A stretch of DNA of 64,000 nt from Flagellimonas profundi (GTDB lineage Bacteria; Bacteroidota; Bacteroidia; Flavobacteriales; Flavobacteriaceae), in NCBI RefSeq assembly GCF_017313275.1, contig NZ_JAFLNM010000002.1, forward strand, positions 730,455-794,454, written 5' to 3'. Position 1 is the stretch's first letter. Each line of letters begins with the position of its first letter. The translations under genes and the position numbers were made by a program. The notes under the pieces were generated by a model. The model searched no databases and was not told where the DNA came from. It saw nothing but the letters and a program-made list of their open reading frames with translations. Shown piece by piece: positions 44,812 to 54,033 of the stretch.

Positions 44812-44954
44812 GAGTTTAATTGGGTGATGATTTCATCGGGGACTTTCCCCAAAATTGATAGCGAAATAATCATATACATTTGAAAAACTGACTTAAGAAT
44901 TAATAAAAGGCTGATATCAACTAATGAATGATGAATTTGAATTGATGATTGTAA

Positions 44955-44983
44955 TTTGGGTATAGGACATTGCCTTATCTTTG
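44955..44983 (+). promoter_or_regulatory. Promoter of trmN6 (-33 TTTG and -7 TATCTTTG)
   Basis: TTTG (44955-44958) and TATCTTTG (44976-44983) are spaced by 17 nt, close to the Bacteroidota consensus layout. The start site would fall within a few bases of the ATG at 44989, so the mRNA is nearly leaderless. This decides the start: the upstream TTG at 44956 lies inside the promoter. Confidence 0.6.
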
Positions 44984-44988
44984 GACTA

Positions 44989-45699
44989 ATGGAACCGTTC
45001 AAATTCAAGGAATTTACCATTCACCAAGATAAATGTGCCATGAAGGTAGGTACCGATGGTGTTCTGTTGGGCGCTTGGGTTTCGTTGGAAGAACATCCTG
45101 AATCAATTTTGGATATTGGAGCTGGAACCGGACTCATTGCCTTGCAACTCGCTCAACGTTCGTCGGCTGAAACCATAGATGCTATTGAGTTGGATGCCGC
45201 TGCCTACGAGCAATGTGTTGGTAATTTTGAAGCATCTCCATGGGGAGACAGACTATTCTGTTACCATGCTGGTTTTGATGAGTTCGTGGATGAAATGGAA
45301 GATAAGTACGATTTGATCGTATCCAACCCTCCGTTTTATGCCGAAGATGTGTCTAGTGGCGATCAATCCAGGGACAATGCACGGCAAAGCAGTTCTTTAC
45401 CATTCGATGAACTGGTTCAAGGTGTATCCCGATTTTTGACGGAAGATGGAAATTTTGCGGTAATCATCCCATATAAAGAAGAAGGGAATTTTATTGATTT
45501 AGCCAAAAATGTTGATTTGTTTCCAAATAGAATCACCAGGGTCAAGGGAAATCCTGAAACTGATTTTAAAAGAAGTTTAATGGAATTCAGCTTTCATCAA
45601 AATAAGCCATATATTGATTCCTTGATCATTGAAGAAGGTCGACACCAGTATACCAAGGAATACATTGAATTGACCCAAGCATTTTATTTAAAAATGTAA
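44989..45699 (+). CDS. trmN6: tRNA1(Val) adenine-37 N6-methyltransferase
   Basis: SAM-dependent methyltransferase of the YfiC/TrmN6 type, which modifies A37 of tRNA-Val. 236 residues from the ATG at 44989; the open frame extends 11 codons further to a TTG that overlaps the promoter, so I reject that start. Visible: start FKFKEFTIHQDKCAMKVGTDGVLLGAW-type substrate loop, SAM loop ILDIGAGTGLIAL (about 42-54), acidic end EL at strand 2, and catalytic NPPFY at about 119-123. 245 residues in E. coli. Followed 45 nt later by the acyl-CoA dehydrogenase gene on the same strand. Confidence 0.9.
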   Translation: MEPFKFKEFTIHQDKCAMKVGTDGVLLGAWVSLEEHPESILDIGAGTGLIALQLAQRSSAETIDAIELDAAAYEQCVGNFEASPWGDRLFCYHAGFDEFVDEMEDKYDLIVSNPPFYAEDVSSGDQSRDNARQSSSLPFDELVQGVSRFLTEDGNFAVIIPYKEEGNFIDLAKNVDLFPNRITRVKGNPETDFKRSLMEFSFHQNKPYIDSLIIEEGRHQYTKEYIELTQAFYLKM

Positions 45700-45743
45700 C
45701 AATGCACGAATGAAATGTTATATTTACTTAAAAATTATTCTGA

Positions 45744-46922
45744 ATGAAGCCCGATTTATTTGAAGCCCCAGATTACTATAACCTTGATGATTTACTTTCC
45801 GAGGAACATAAACTGGTTCGTGATGCGGCCCGCCAATGGGTAAAGCGCGATATATCCCCAATTATTGAGGAATATGCCCAAAAAGCAGAATTCCCTGAAC
45901 AAATTATTGCAGGATTGGCGGAAATAGGTGCTTTCGGCCCCTACATTCCCGAAGAATACGGGGGTGCAGGCTTGGACCAAATCAGTTATGGGTTGATTAT
46001 GCAGGAGATTGAGCGTGGCGATAGTGGCGTTCGCTCCACAGCTTCTGTACAGTCTTCGTTAGTGATGTATCCCATATTTGCTTACGGAAACGAAGAACAA
46101 CGTAAAAAATATTTGCCCAAATTGGCTACTGGGGAGTGGATGGGCTGTTTTGGACTTACAGAACCCAACCATGGTTCCAATCCCGGAGGTATGGAGACAA
46201 AGTTCAAGGATGCCGGTGATCATTATGTGTTGAACGGTGCCAAATTGTGGATTTCCAACTCGCCATTTGCCGATGTGGCAGTTGTTTGGGCAAAGAATGA
46301 AGAAGGTAGAATCCACGGATTGATTGTTGAACGTGGAATGGAAGGTTTTTCCACACCTGAGACCCACAACAAATGGTCTTTGAGGGCATCTGCTACAGGC
46401 GAACTTATTTTTGACAATGTAAAAGTGCCAAAGGAAAATCTATTACCGGGCAAAAATGGATTGGGGGCACCGCTTGGATGTTTGGATTCCGCCCGCTATG
46501 GTATTGCATGGGGAGCAATCGGTGCAGCCATGGATTGCTACGATACGGCACTCCGTTATGCCAAGGAAAGGGTGCAGTTTGGAAAACCCATTGCAGCATA
46601 TCAGCTTCAGCAAAAGAAATTGGCCGAAATGATCACCGAAATTACCAAGGCCCAGTTATTGGCTTTTCGTTTGGGACAATTAAAGAATGAAGGCAAAGCC
46701 ACTACTGCACAAATTTCCATGGCCAAACGAAACAATGTGGAAATGGCCATCAAAATTGCCCGCGAAGCAAGGCAAATGTTGGGTGGAATGGGAATTACAG
46801 GGGAGTACAGCATTATGCGCCACATGATGAACCTGGAAAGTGTGATTACTTACGAGGGTACGCACGATATTCACCTGTTGATCACGGGAGCTGATATTAC
46901 GGGAATCTCGGCGTTCAAATAA
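45744..46922 (+). CDS. gcdH: Acyl-CoA dehydrogenase, glutaryl-CoA dehydrogenase type
   Basis: FAD enzyme, 392 residues. FAD/substrate segment CFGLTEPNHGSNPGGMET (about 132-149, matching the LTEPxxGSDP signature), KLWISNSPFADV, RERVQFGKPI-like KERVQFGKPIAAYQLQQ, RQMLGGMGI and the catalytic glutamate E371 in ITYEGTHDIHLLI. The RSTASVQSSLVMYPI stretch and the C-terminal ADITGISAF are typical of glutaryl-CoA dehydrogenases, which oxidise and decarboxylate glutaryl-CoA to crotonyl-CoA in lysine breakdown. It converges directly on the FdhF-like gene (stops abut at 46922/46923). No other lysine-degradation gene is near. Confidence 0.88.
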   Translation: MKPDLFEAPDYYNLDDLLSEEHKLVRDAARQWVKRDISPIIEEYAQKAEFPEQIIAGLAEIGAFGPYIPEEYGGAGLDQISYGLIMQEIERGDSGVRSTASVQSSLVMYPIFAYGNEEQRKKYLPKLATGEWMGCFGLTEPNHGSNPGGMETKFKDAGDHYVLNGAKLWISNSPFADVAVVWAKNEEGRIHGLIVERGMEGFSTPETHNKWSLRASATGELIFDNVKVPKENLLPGKNGLGAPLGCLDSARYGIAWGAIGAAMDCYDTALRYAKERVQFGKPIAAYQLQQKKLAEMITEITKAQLLAFRLGQLKNEGKATTAQISMAKRNNVEMAIKIAREARQMLGGMGITGEYSIMRHMMNLESVITYEGTHDIHLLITGADITGISAFK

Positions 46923-49232
46923 TCAAGCTCGGAGAATCTTCTCTAAAGTTACCTTAATGGATTTGCTGATGGGTGTCTGGCTCTTGTCCGCAAATTGATT
47001 GTGTGGTACCAGCATATTCGTTTCAGGAAAATAAGCAGCCATATTTCCCTTTGGGATATCGTAGGTCACCACCAAGAATTTCTCTGCGGTTCGCTGTATG
47101 CCATCATAGTTGCTATGTAGGTTAACAGTATCCAATTGTGTCAATCCCTTTTCTGCCATATCTTCCTTGTTCATAAAAACCACACGACGTTCGTTATGGA
47201 TGCCACGATATCGATCGTTCAATCCATAAATGGTAGTGTTGAACTGGTCATGGGAGCGAATGGTCATCAACAATAGCTCATCAGCTCGTAATTGATGGTC
47301 GGGCAATGGGGTAATGGACAATTGTGCCATGCCGTTGGGCAGCATCCTAAAATCACGGTTACGAACGTTATTTGGTAAATAGTATCCAAATCCTTTGGAT
47401 TGTTCACTGGTGTTCTCAAAACCTTTGACCGTCTTATCTATCAATTTTCGGATGAGGTTGTAATCTTGGCCCAACTCGTACCAATTCATGGAGTGGTTGC
47501 CCCTGAAATACGTGTGCGCCAAAAGTGCAATGATCTCAGGTTCACTTTTAATATATTCTGAAGCCGGTTTCAATAGTCCTTTGCTCTGCCGGACCTTGCC
47601 CGTACTGCTCTCCATCGTCAAAAATTGGAGCTCACCGTTCTTTTCATCTTTTTCGGAACGGCCAAAGGTCGGCAACAACAATGCAGTTGTACCAGTAACC
47701 AAGTGACTACGGTTCAGTTTGGTACTAATCTGCACGGTCAAATCACAATTTTGAATTGCCTCTGCGGTGTATTGGGTGTCCGAAGCAGCCATCAAAAAAT
47801 TACCGCCCAGGCAAACAAAAACCTTGGCCTTTTTATCGTGCATGGCCTTGATAGCTTCTACCGTATCATAGCCTTTCTCGGTAGGAGGGTCAAAATTGAG
47901 ATGTTTCTGGATATTCTCGTTCAGTGTTTTGCTCACGTAGTGCATAATACCCACCGAACGATCGCCCTGCACATTGCTATGTCCTCGCACAGGACAAGTT
48001 CCGGCAAAGGGTTTTCCAACAGCTCCTTTGAGCAATAGGATATTGACGTATTCCTTAATGCAATCCACCGCATTTTTATGCTGGGTGATTCCCATGGCCC
48101 AACAGACCACAATTTTGGATTTTTCTGCCAACAGTTCCGCTACCTTGTCTATTTTTCGCATGTACACCCCGCTTCTGCGTTGAAGGCTTTCCACGTCGTA
48201 GCGTTCCAAATCTTTCAACAGATCATCATAGCCGTCCACATACTCTACAATAAATTCATGGTCGAGGACATTGGAGTTTTTAGCATCGAGTGCCACCAAT
48301 TTTTTCAAGATCAGTTTGGCCAGGGCAATATCTTCATTGATCTTTACAGGAAGGTGAATGTCGGCAATGGGTTGTCCGTTCCCCAACATATCTGAAACAC
48401 TTTGCGGGTTTTTAAAGTTGGCCAATCCCGTTTCGGCCAATGGATTTATACTTATAATCTTGCCACCGTTCTTTTTGCATTTTTCCAGGGCCGATAACAT
48501 TCTCGGATGATTGGTGCCAGGATTTTGTCCCACGACCATAATAACCTCTGCACCATATAGGTCATCCAGTTTTACGGAACCCTTTCCGATCCCCAAAGTT
48601 TCCGAAAGTGCTACTCCTGATGATTCATGGCACATATTGGAGCAATCGGGCATGTTGTTGGTGCCAAAGGCGCGGGCAAACATACCATAGAGGTAAGCGG
48701 CTTCGTTGCTAGATCGGCCCGAGGTGTAAAAAATGGCCTCGTTTGGGTCTTTTAGTTGGTGCAGTTCATCAGAAATCAACTCAAAAGCATCTTGCCAAGT
48801 AATGGGTTCATAATGTATACTGTACGGTTTTAGGACCATCGGTTCTACTACGCGCCCTAATTTGTTCAGTTCAAAATCACTCAGTCTGGATAATTCTTCC
48901 ACGGAATGTTCCGCAAAAAAATCGGATCCTACGTTTTCTCGGGTAGCTTCATCGGCCAATGCTTTTGCACCATTTTCACAGTATTCGGCAATTTTGGATG
49001 GGTGTTGGGGAACGGGCCATGCACAACTGGGGCAGCGAAAACCTTCTTCCTGGTTCATTTCCAACAAACCTCTCATGGAACGCACGATTCCCATTTCCTT
49101 AAAAGTATGTCGTAAGGCTTCTTTTACGCCTAAAAATCCAGCAGAGGTCTGCATTGGCTCTTTTAATCGAAGCCCTGTAAATTTGATGTCCCCGGTAAGG
49201 GAAACGTTGCGCTTTGTTTCTTTCTCCATCAT
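46923..49232 (-). CDS. FdhF/YdeP-type molybdopterin oxidoreductase
   Basis: 769 residues of the FdhF/YdeP branch of the molybdopterin oxidoreductase family. N-terminal CPSCAWPVP (about 68-76) replaces the four-cysteine iron-sulfur motif of classical formate dehydrogenases. FYTSGRSSNEAAYLYGMFAR and NMPDCSNMCHESSGVAL belong to the Mo-cofactor domain, VVGQNPGTNHPRML and PVRGHSNVQGDRSVG are conserved in YdeP. The C-terminal MopB domain includes LLMTIRSHDQFNTTIYGLNDRYRG. E. coli YdeP is linked to acid resistance; the reaction is not established. It overlaps the preceding DUF7009-like gene by 4 nt (coupled translation), implying a shared role. Confidence 0.9.
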   Translation of the reverse strand: MMEKETKRNVSLTGDIKFTGLRLKEPMQTSAGFLGVKEALRHTFKEMGIVRSMRGLLEMNQEEGFRCPSCAWPVPQHPSKIAEYCENGAKALADEATRENVGSDFFAEHSVEELSRLSDFELNKLGRVVEPMVLKPYSIHYEPITWQDAFELISDELHQLKDPNEAIFYTSGRSSNEAAYLYGMFARAFGTNNMPDCSNMCHESSGVALSETLGIGKGSVKLDDLYGAEVIMVVGQNPGTNHPRMLSALEKCKKNGGKIISINPLAETGLANFKNPQSVSDMLGNGQPIADIHLPVKINEDIALAKLILKKLVALDAKNSNVLDHEFIVEYVDGYDDLLKDLERYDVESLQRRSGVYMRKIDKVAELLAEKSKIVVCWAMGITQHKNAVDCIKEYVNILLLKGAVGKPFAGTCPVRGHSNVQGDRSVGIMHYVSKTLNENIQKHLNFDPPTEKGYDTVEAIKAMHDKKAKVFVCLGGNFLMAASDTQYTAEAIQNCDLTVQISTKLNRSHLVTGTTALLLPTFGRSEKDEKNGELQFLTMESSTGKVRQSKGLLKPASEYIKSEPEIIALLAHTYFRGNHSMNWYELGQDYNLIRKLIDKTVKGFENTSEQSKGFGYYLPNNVRNRDFRMLPNGMAQLSITPLPDHQLRADELLLMTIRSHDQFNTTIYGLNDRYRGIHNERRVVFMNKEDMAEKGLTQLDTVNLHSNYDGIQRTAEKFLVVTYDIPKGNMAAYFPETNMLVPHNQFADKSQTPISKSIKVTLEKILRA

Positions 49233-49603
49233 GGTCGGTGTTGCAATTTTGGATTGGGATAGTTGTCCGATTGGTCTTCCGCTCTGTTTTCAAGACAAGT
49301 GAAGTCTTTTTCCAACAACAAATGCAGTTTTTTCCCTTTGGGAAGCTCCATTTCACAATCAAAGCCCACAGTGTTGTTGTGGAACCAATTTTTTCCATCA
49401 TCTTCGGGAACCATCATCAGTATATTGTTGTCGGAGTACGATGCTTGTAGCTGTTTTAGATCCGGCATCAGTTTGACCTGATATTGAAAAGTGCTGTGGC
49501 CAAATTCGGTGGTTTCCGTTATTGAGCCCGTTTCGGACAGTTGCTTTACTTCACTTTGGGTCAATCTAAATCGTATGGAATTCCCTTTGATTCTGATTTT
49601 CAT
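49229..49603 (-). CDS. DUF7009-like protein coupled to the FdhF/YdeP oxidoreductase
   Basis: 124 residues beginning MKIRIKGNSIRFRLTQSEVK. This start resembles a small Bacteroidota family (DUF7009, from memory) often found beside molybdopterin oxidoreductases. No signal peptide; predicted beta-rich with KLMPDLKQLQASYSDNNILMMVP and FDCEMELPKGKKLHLLLEKDF, followed by a C-D/C region (DFTCLEN). Its stop overlaps the start of the oxidoreductase gene by 4 nt, so the two are translationally coupled. A chaperone, or a regulator of cofactor insertion, is a guess. Confidence concerns the gene, not its function. Confidence 0.75.
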   Translation of the reverse strand: MKIRIKGNSIRFRLTQSEVKQLSETGSITETTEFGHSTFQYQVKLMPDLKQLQASYSDNNILMMVPEDDGKNWFHNNTVGFDCEMELPKGKKLHLLLEKDFTCLENRAEDQSDNYPNPKLQHRP

Positions 49604-49644
49604 GTAATGGTTTCAATTCGTCTTGGTAAGTTAAGGCATTCCGT

Positions 49645-52644
49645 TCACTTCTTCGAATCAAATAATTTTTTGCTCGTTCTCATATCGGCATATCGCGGGT
49701 CTTGGACGTAGTTTTCCTTTTTCATTTTGATGACCTCTATGCTCAAAAAGCCAAACTCTTCCACCACTTTGCCATAAAATCGATAGATGCCTTTTCCACG
49801 AAAAAAATATTTGGCCGCTACAGGCGGAAAGAGCACCGTGTCGAAGACCTCTCCGTGTTGGTCCATCAAGGTGGCAAAATGCATGCGTTTCCCGTGGTTT
49901 GTGGAGGTATTCTTTACCGTTACCAAATACCCATAAATATCGATATGTTTGTTGAGGTATCGTTGGAGGTCTTTTTGACCGTTGGTGTTTTTGGGAGGTT
50001 CTTCCAGTAATTCAAAAGGGCTGCAAAGGCAGAATCCCAAGAGTTCCAATTGTTCAAAAGCGGTCTCCAAAGCGGTGGTGTTGAGCTGGGGCATCTGAAA
50101 TTTTTGATACCTTGGTGGAAACAGCTTGGGGTGTTCCAACCGATTGTTTTTGGATAGCATCAAATGGGCTTTCCAGAGCAGTTCGTGTTTGTTGGTTCCC
50201 GTAAAGCGGAAGGCATCGATACGGATTAGGATGGAAAGTTGTTCCATTCGGATGAACACACGGTCCAAGAAATCTTCGAGAGAGGAAAAACTTCCGTGAA
50301 GCATACGCTCTTTCAGTATACGTTCCATGACCCTGCTCTCCAGATCGCGAAGGTACATCATGCCTAAATAAATATGCGTACCATAAATGCGGTTTACCGC
50401 CATACTTTTGTTCACACAGGGCGGATGGATGGTAGCTCCCATCATACGGGCATCGTGCACATAGAATTCCGAACGGTAAAATCCGCCCCCGTTGTTGAGT
50501 ACGGCTACCATATATTCCAAAGGAAAATAAGCTCGCAGGAACAAACTTTGATAGCTTTCCACGGCGTACGAAGCGGAGTGGCCTTTTGCAAAAGCGTAGC
50601 CCGCAAAACTCGCCACTTGGTTCCAGATTTCGGAAATCAAGGATTCGGCATAGCCCTTTTTTCTGCAATTGGAAATAAACTTGTCCTGTACTTTTTGGAA
50701 CTCGTCCCGCGAACGAAACTTTCCGCTCATGCCCCTGCGGAGAACATCGGCCTCGCCTAGGTCCAGACCGGCAAAATGGTGGGCTACTTTGATTACGTCT
50801 TCTTGATAGACCATAACCCCATAGGTGTCGGGCATAATTTGTAACATAATAGGATGTGCCTTTTCCTCGGTTCTGCCCTTGTTGCGATGACGCAAAATGT
50901 ATTCCCTCATCATGCCGCTTTTGGCCACACCGGGTCGGATAATCGAACTGGCGGCCACCAATCCCAAATAATTGTCGACCTGTAATTTTTGGAGCAACAT
51001 GCGCATGGCGGGCGATTCCACATAAAAGCAGCCCATGCACTGTGCGGTCTTGATCAAATTGTTGATCACAGGGTCTTTTTTAAACCCTTTGATGTCATGA
51101 ATATCAATGGAGCCATATTTTTCGGGCTGGTTGTAAGCCACGATTTCCAAGGTTTCCTTGATCTTGCCCAAGCCCCGCTGGCCAAGGATATCGAATTTGT
51201 ACAATCCAACATCCTCGGCGATGACCATATCATACTGCGTAGTAGGGAAGCCCTTAGGCGGTAAATGGGTGGCCGAAAACCAATGCAAGGGTTTGTCACT
51301 GATTAAGATACCCCCTGCGTGAATGCTTAAATAATTGGGTTTGCCCTTGAGCAAACTACCGTATTTTAGTACGAGTTTGGATACATGGTCCAGTTGTTCC
51401 AATCTGTATCTTCCCGTCAATAAAAAATCAATGTCTCGGGGTGGCAGCCCGAACACTTTTCCCAATTCCCGGATAACACCTCGTTCCTTAAAAGTGACAT
51501 AGGTGCCAAGAAGGGCAACATGTTCAAAACGCTCAAAAATGTACGCTGTCATGGCAGGGCGGTCCTTCCATGAAAAATCGATGTCAAAATCGGGCGGATT
51601 GGCCCTGTATAAATTGATGAAGCGCTCAAAATAGAGGTCGAGTTCCATGGGGTCCACATCGGTAATGCGGAGCAGATAGGCCACAATACTATTGGCACCG
51701 CTACCACGGCCAACGTAAAAAAAACCGTTGCGCCTTGCTTCGGAAACAATATCCCAATTGATTAAAAAATAGGAGACAAACCCCATTTTTTTAATGAGTT
51801 CCAATTCCTTGTTCAACCGACTTTTGATGGAGTCGTTCACCTTCTCATACCGATAGGGGAGCCCCTCGGTGCAGAGTTGGTCCAAAAGCTGTTCGTCTTC
51901 TTCGACACTACCCGAAAAAGTTTTCAGATTTTGGGGTTTTCTGTCCTTCGAAAAATCAAAATGGATGCAGCACTTGTTGAACAGTTTTTCCGTGTTTTCC
52001 AGAATAAAGGGGAATTCGGAAAACACTGCGGCCAAATTTTGGACAGGATACATTTTTTCTTCCTCATTGGCCTCTTCTTCCTTTGGAAGTTTGCTCAATA
52101 GTACATTATTGTCGATGGCCCTTAGCAATCTATGGGCATTAAAATCCTGTTTGTTCCGAAAGGTGACGGGCTGCTGCACCACCAACTTGTTGGTAAGGGA
52201 CGCCAATTTCGAGAAGGGAAGTCTGCGCAGGTCTTTGATGGAGATTCCAACGAACTCATGTTCTTGAAAATTATCCAATTCATTGAGCAATACCTGTTCA
52301 AACGGATATACCACAAAGGCATTCTTAAAGTTGGGGGCGCGTTCTGGAATCTTTGAACCATCGTGAAGGTGGCGGGACAAAAAATTGTTCAGTTCCAGAT
52401 ACCCTTCGTTGTTTTGTGCAATACCGATAAAGCTGGGCTGGGTTCCATTCCTGAAATCGATGCCCAAAATCGGTTTTATGCCAAATTCCGGTGCCTTTCG
52501 AACAAAATTCAATCCCGCCGAGGTATTGTTGATGTCCGTAAGCACCAATTGGGTCACATGATTTTGTTGTGCCAACTCCAACAATTCCACCTCCGAGAAG
52601 GTCCCGAATCGTAAACTGTAATATGTGTGGCAGTTTAAATACAA
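49645..52644 (-). CDS. dnaE2: Error-prone DnaE-type polymerase (DnaE2/ImuC-like)
   Basis: 999 residues, no exonuclease domain. The PHP domain at the N-terminus (YLNCHTYYSLRFGTF) has lost metal ligands: the second histidine pair reads LVLTDINNTSAG where active PHP domains have TDHxxxxG. Polymerase core: FFYVGRGSGANSIVAYLLR, catalytic PPDFDIDFSWKDR with three Asp, SIHAGGILIS, FAKGHSASYAVESY. Ends with an OB-type region (VTVKNTSTNHGKRMHFATL). Such second DnaE copies without proofreading do translesion synthesis together with a Y-family protein; here dinB is 53 nt upstream. Damage control is suggested by the palindromes before dinB. Large open frames on other frames of this gene are shadows. Confidence 0.9.
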   Translation of the reverse strand: MYLNCHTYYSLRFGTFSEVELLELAQQNHVTQLVLTDINNTSAGLNFVRKAPEFGIKPILGIDFRNGTQPSFIGIAQNNEGYLELNNFLSRHLHDGSKIPERAPNFKNAFVVYPFEQVLLNELDNFQEHEFVGISIKDLRRLPFSKLASLTNKLVVQQPVTFRNKQDFNAHRLLRAIDNNVLLSKLPKEEEANEEEKMYPVQNLAAVFSEFPFILENTEKLFNKCCIHFDFSKDRKPQNLKTFSGSVEEDEQLLDQLCTEGLPYRYEKVNDSIKSRLNKELELIKKMGFVSYFLINWDIVSEARRNGFFYVGRGSGANSIVAYLLRITDVDPMELDLYFERFINLYRANPPDFDIDFSWKDRPAMTAYIFERFEHVALLGTYVTFKERGVIRELGKVFGLPPRDIDFLLTGRYRLEQLDHVSKLVLKYGSLLKGKPNYLSIHAGGILISDKPLHWFSATHLPPKGFPTTQYDMVIAEDVGLYKFDILGQRGLGKIKETLEIVAYNQPEKYGSIDIHDIKGFKKDPVINNLIKTAQCMGCFYVESPAMRMLLQKLQVDNYLGLVAASSIIRPGVAKSGMMREYILRHRNKGRTEEKAHPIMLQIMPDTYGVMVYQEDVIKVAHHFAGLDLGEADVLRRGMSGKFRSRDEFQKVQDKFISNCRKKGYAESLISEIWNQVASFAGYAFAKGHSASYAVESYQSLFLRAYFPLEYMVAVLNNGGGFYRSEFYVHDARMMGATIHPPCVNKSMAVNRIYGTHIYLGMMYLRDLESRVMERILKERMLHGSFSSLEDFLDRVFIRMEQLSILIRIDAFRFTGTNKHELLWKAHLMLSKNNRLEHPKLFPPRYQKFQMPQLNTTALETAFEQLELLGFCLCSPFELLEEPPKNTNGQKDLQRYLNKHIDIYGYLVTVKNTSTNHGKRMHFATLMDQHGEVFDTVLFPPVAAKYFFRGKGIYRFYGKVVEEFGFLSIEVIKMKKENYVQDPRYADMRTSKKLFDSKK

Positions 52645-52697
52645 TTGTCAGTGTTCACTTATCAATTATCAGTTACCAATTGTTTATTGGAAATTGT

Positions 52698-53912
52698 TCA
52701 TTGTTTTCTGTGCGCCAAAACCACAGGGGGTTCCCCATTAAAGGGGTTGTGCATGCTGCCAATGGTCTTTGCGCCCATGGCGGAAGCACGCAGCACACTC
52801 CTACTTCCAAACCTATTACGGACATAATCCATGGCTTGGTACAGGTTCAGGGTCTCCTCTGTATCTTCAAAAAGGTTGATCTGGTAATTGCCCGAGACCA
52901 AATGGCTGAATCGAATACCGATGAGACGTACCAACATCCGTTTATTGTACAGCGAGTCGAACAGCTCCAATATTTTTGGGATGAGCGTATGGTCTGCACT
53001 CGTGTATGGAATACGCGATTGTTTGGAATAGGTGTTGAAATCGGAATATCGAATTTTTACGGCAACGCAGGCCGTCAATTTATCGCCCCGGCGTAGTTGG
53101 TAGGCCAGGTTTTCGGTCATAGCAATCAAAATGCCCCTTAGTTTGATGATATCAATGGTATCTTTATCAAATGTTCTCTCGTTGGAGATGGATTTTCTAT
53201 CGTGGAAAGGAATCACGGGCGTATTGTCTATGCCATTGGCTCTTTTCCAGATTACTCTGCCATTGGCGCCCAATACCCGTTGCATAATGTCCATGGGCAT
53301 ATCCTGAACGGTTTTTACCTGCCGTATGCCCAAATTTCTAAGGGTTTGATAGGTTTTATCGCCTACCATTGGAATTTTTTTGATGGAAAGCGGGGCCAAA
53401 AAAGGCTTTTCCAAACCAAAATCTATTTTGAGCTGATTGTTGGGCTTGGCCTCGTTAGTAGCTACTTTAGAAACCACTTTGTTCACCGATAGCCCAAACG
53501 AAATCGGCAATCCTGTTTCCCGAATGATTTTCTGGCGTATTTCTGTGGCGTATTTGTAACAGCCAAAAAAGCGGTCCATGCCCGATAGATCGGCATAAAA
53601 CTCATCAATACTTGATTTTTCGAAAACAGGCACATGTTCCTTGATGATTTCCGTGACCACATCCGAATACTTGCTGTACGTACCCGCATTGCCACGGATT
53701 ACTACGGCCTCCGGACAAAGTTCCTTGGCCATTTTCATGGGCATGCCCGAATGCACCCCAAATCCACGGGTCTCATAGCTACAGGCCGCCACCACACCAC
53801 GGTCGCTGGTGCCGCCCACCAATAAGGGCTTGTTTTTAAGCTCTGTATTGATGATGCGTTCCACGGATACGTAAAAGGTATCCAAATCCAGATGCAAAAT
53901 CGTCTTTTCCAT
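52698..53912 (-). CDS. dinB: DNA polymerase IV, Y-family translesion polymerase
   Basis: 404 residues. Catalytic motif I ILHLDLDTFYVSVE (first Asp pair) and motif III SSIDEFYADLSGMDRF at about 100-115 with the D-E pair. A-CSYETRGFGVHSGMP is the substrate loop, SFGLSVNKVVSKVATNEAKP the palm end, and the little-finger domain follows from about 240. A catalytically competent polymerase by its residues, thus unlike the inactive ImuB of proteobacterial mutasomes. Cotranscribed with the DnaE2-like gene downstream (53 nt gap). No S24/LexA-like repressor gene, commonly linked to such operons in Bacteroidota, is adjacent. Confidence 0.93.
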   Translation of the reverse strand: MEKTILHLDLDTFYVSVERIINTELKNKPLLVGGTSDRGVVAACSYETRGFGVHSGMPMKMAKELCPEAVVIRGNAGTYSKYSDVVTEIIKEHVPVFEKSSIDEFYADLSGMDRFFGCYKYATEIRQKIIRETGLPISFGLSVNKVVSKVATNEAKPNNQLKIDFGLEKPFLAPLSIKKIPMVGDKTYQTLRNLGIRQVKTVQDMPMDIMQRVLGANGRVIWKRANGIDNTPVIPFHDRKSISNERTFDKDTIDIIKLRGILIAMTENLAYQLRRGDKLTACVAVKIRYSDFNTYSKQSRIPYTSADHTLIPKILELFDSLYNKRMLVRLIGIRFSHLVSGNYQINLFEDTEETLNLYQAMDYVRNRFGSRSVLRASAMGAKTIGSMHNPFNGEPPVVLAHRKQ

Positions 53913-53925
53913 TGTTCAGTTGAAG

Positions 53926-53969
53926 GAAAGCTAAAATATGGAAATATTCCTATAAAATGGAAATATTCC
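53926..53969 (-). promoter_or_regulatory. dinB-dnaE2 promoter with tandem palindromic operators
   Basis: Minus-strand TAGCTTTC (53933-53926) is one base off the -7 consensus, 14 nt before the dinB ATG. Upstream lie two identical 12-mers, TGGAAATATTCC (53939-53950 and 53958-53969), spaced 19 nt start to start. Each contains the 11-bp palindrome GGAAATATTCC. They cover the area of the -33 element, the expected place for a repressor. The bound factor is not encoded nearby. Confidence 0.55.
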
Positions 53970-54020
53970 ATAAAATAAATATCAACAACTCCTACTGCTA
54001 TTTTATCCGAAAAATCATTA

Positions 54021-54028
54021 TATCTTTG
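54021..54028 (+). promoter_or_regulatory. -7 promoter element of the putative small RNA
   Basis: TATCTTTG matches TAnnTTTG on the plus strand. Initiation should occur around 54034-54036, at the start of a three-hairpin sequence. Confidence 0.5.
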
Positions 54029-54033
54029 TACTG

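Noticed and set aside
44956-44988. Upstream TTG start for trmN6
   Set aside because: It overlaps a good -33/-7 promoter, and the protein starting at 44989 already has the full family N-terminus.
44808-45020. A 70-codon minus-strand frame between the beta-barrel gene and trmN6
   Set aside because: It overlaps the trmN6 promoter and start and has no recognisable features.
50054-51040. A 328-codon open frame inside dnaE2, same strand but different frame
   Set aside because: The dnaE2 frame has intact polymerase motifs throughout; the alternative gives a Gly/Arg/His-rich sequence with no recognisable domain.
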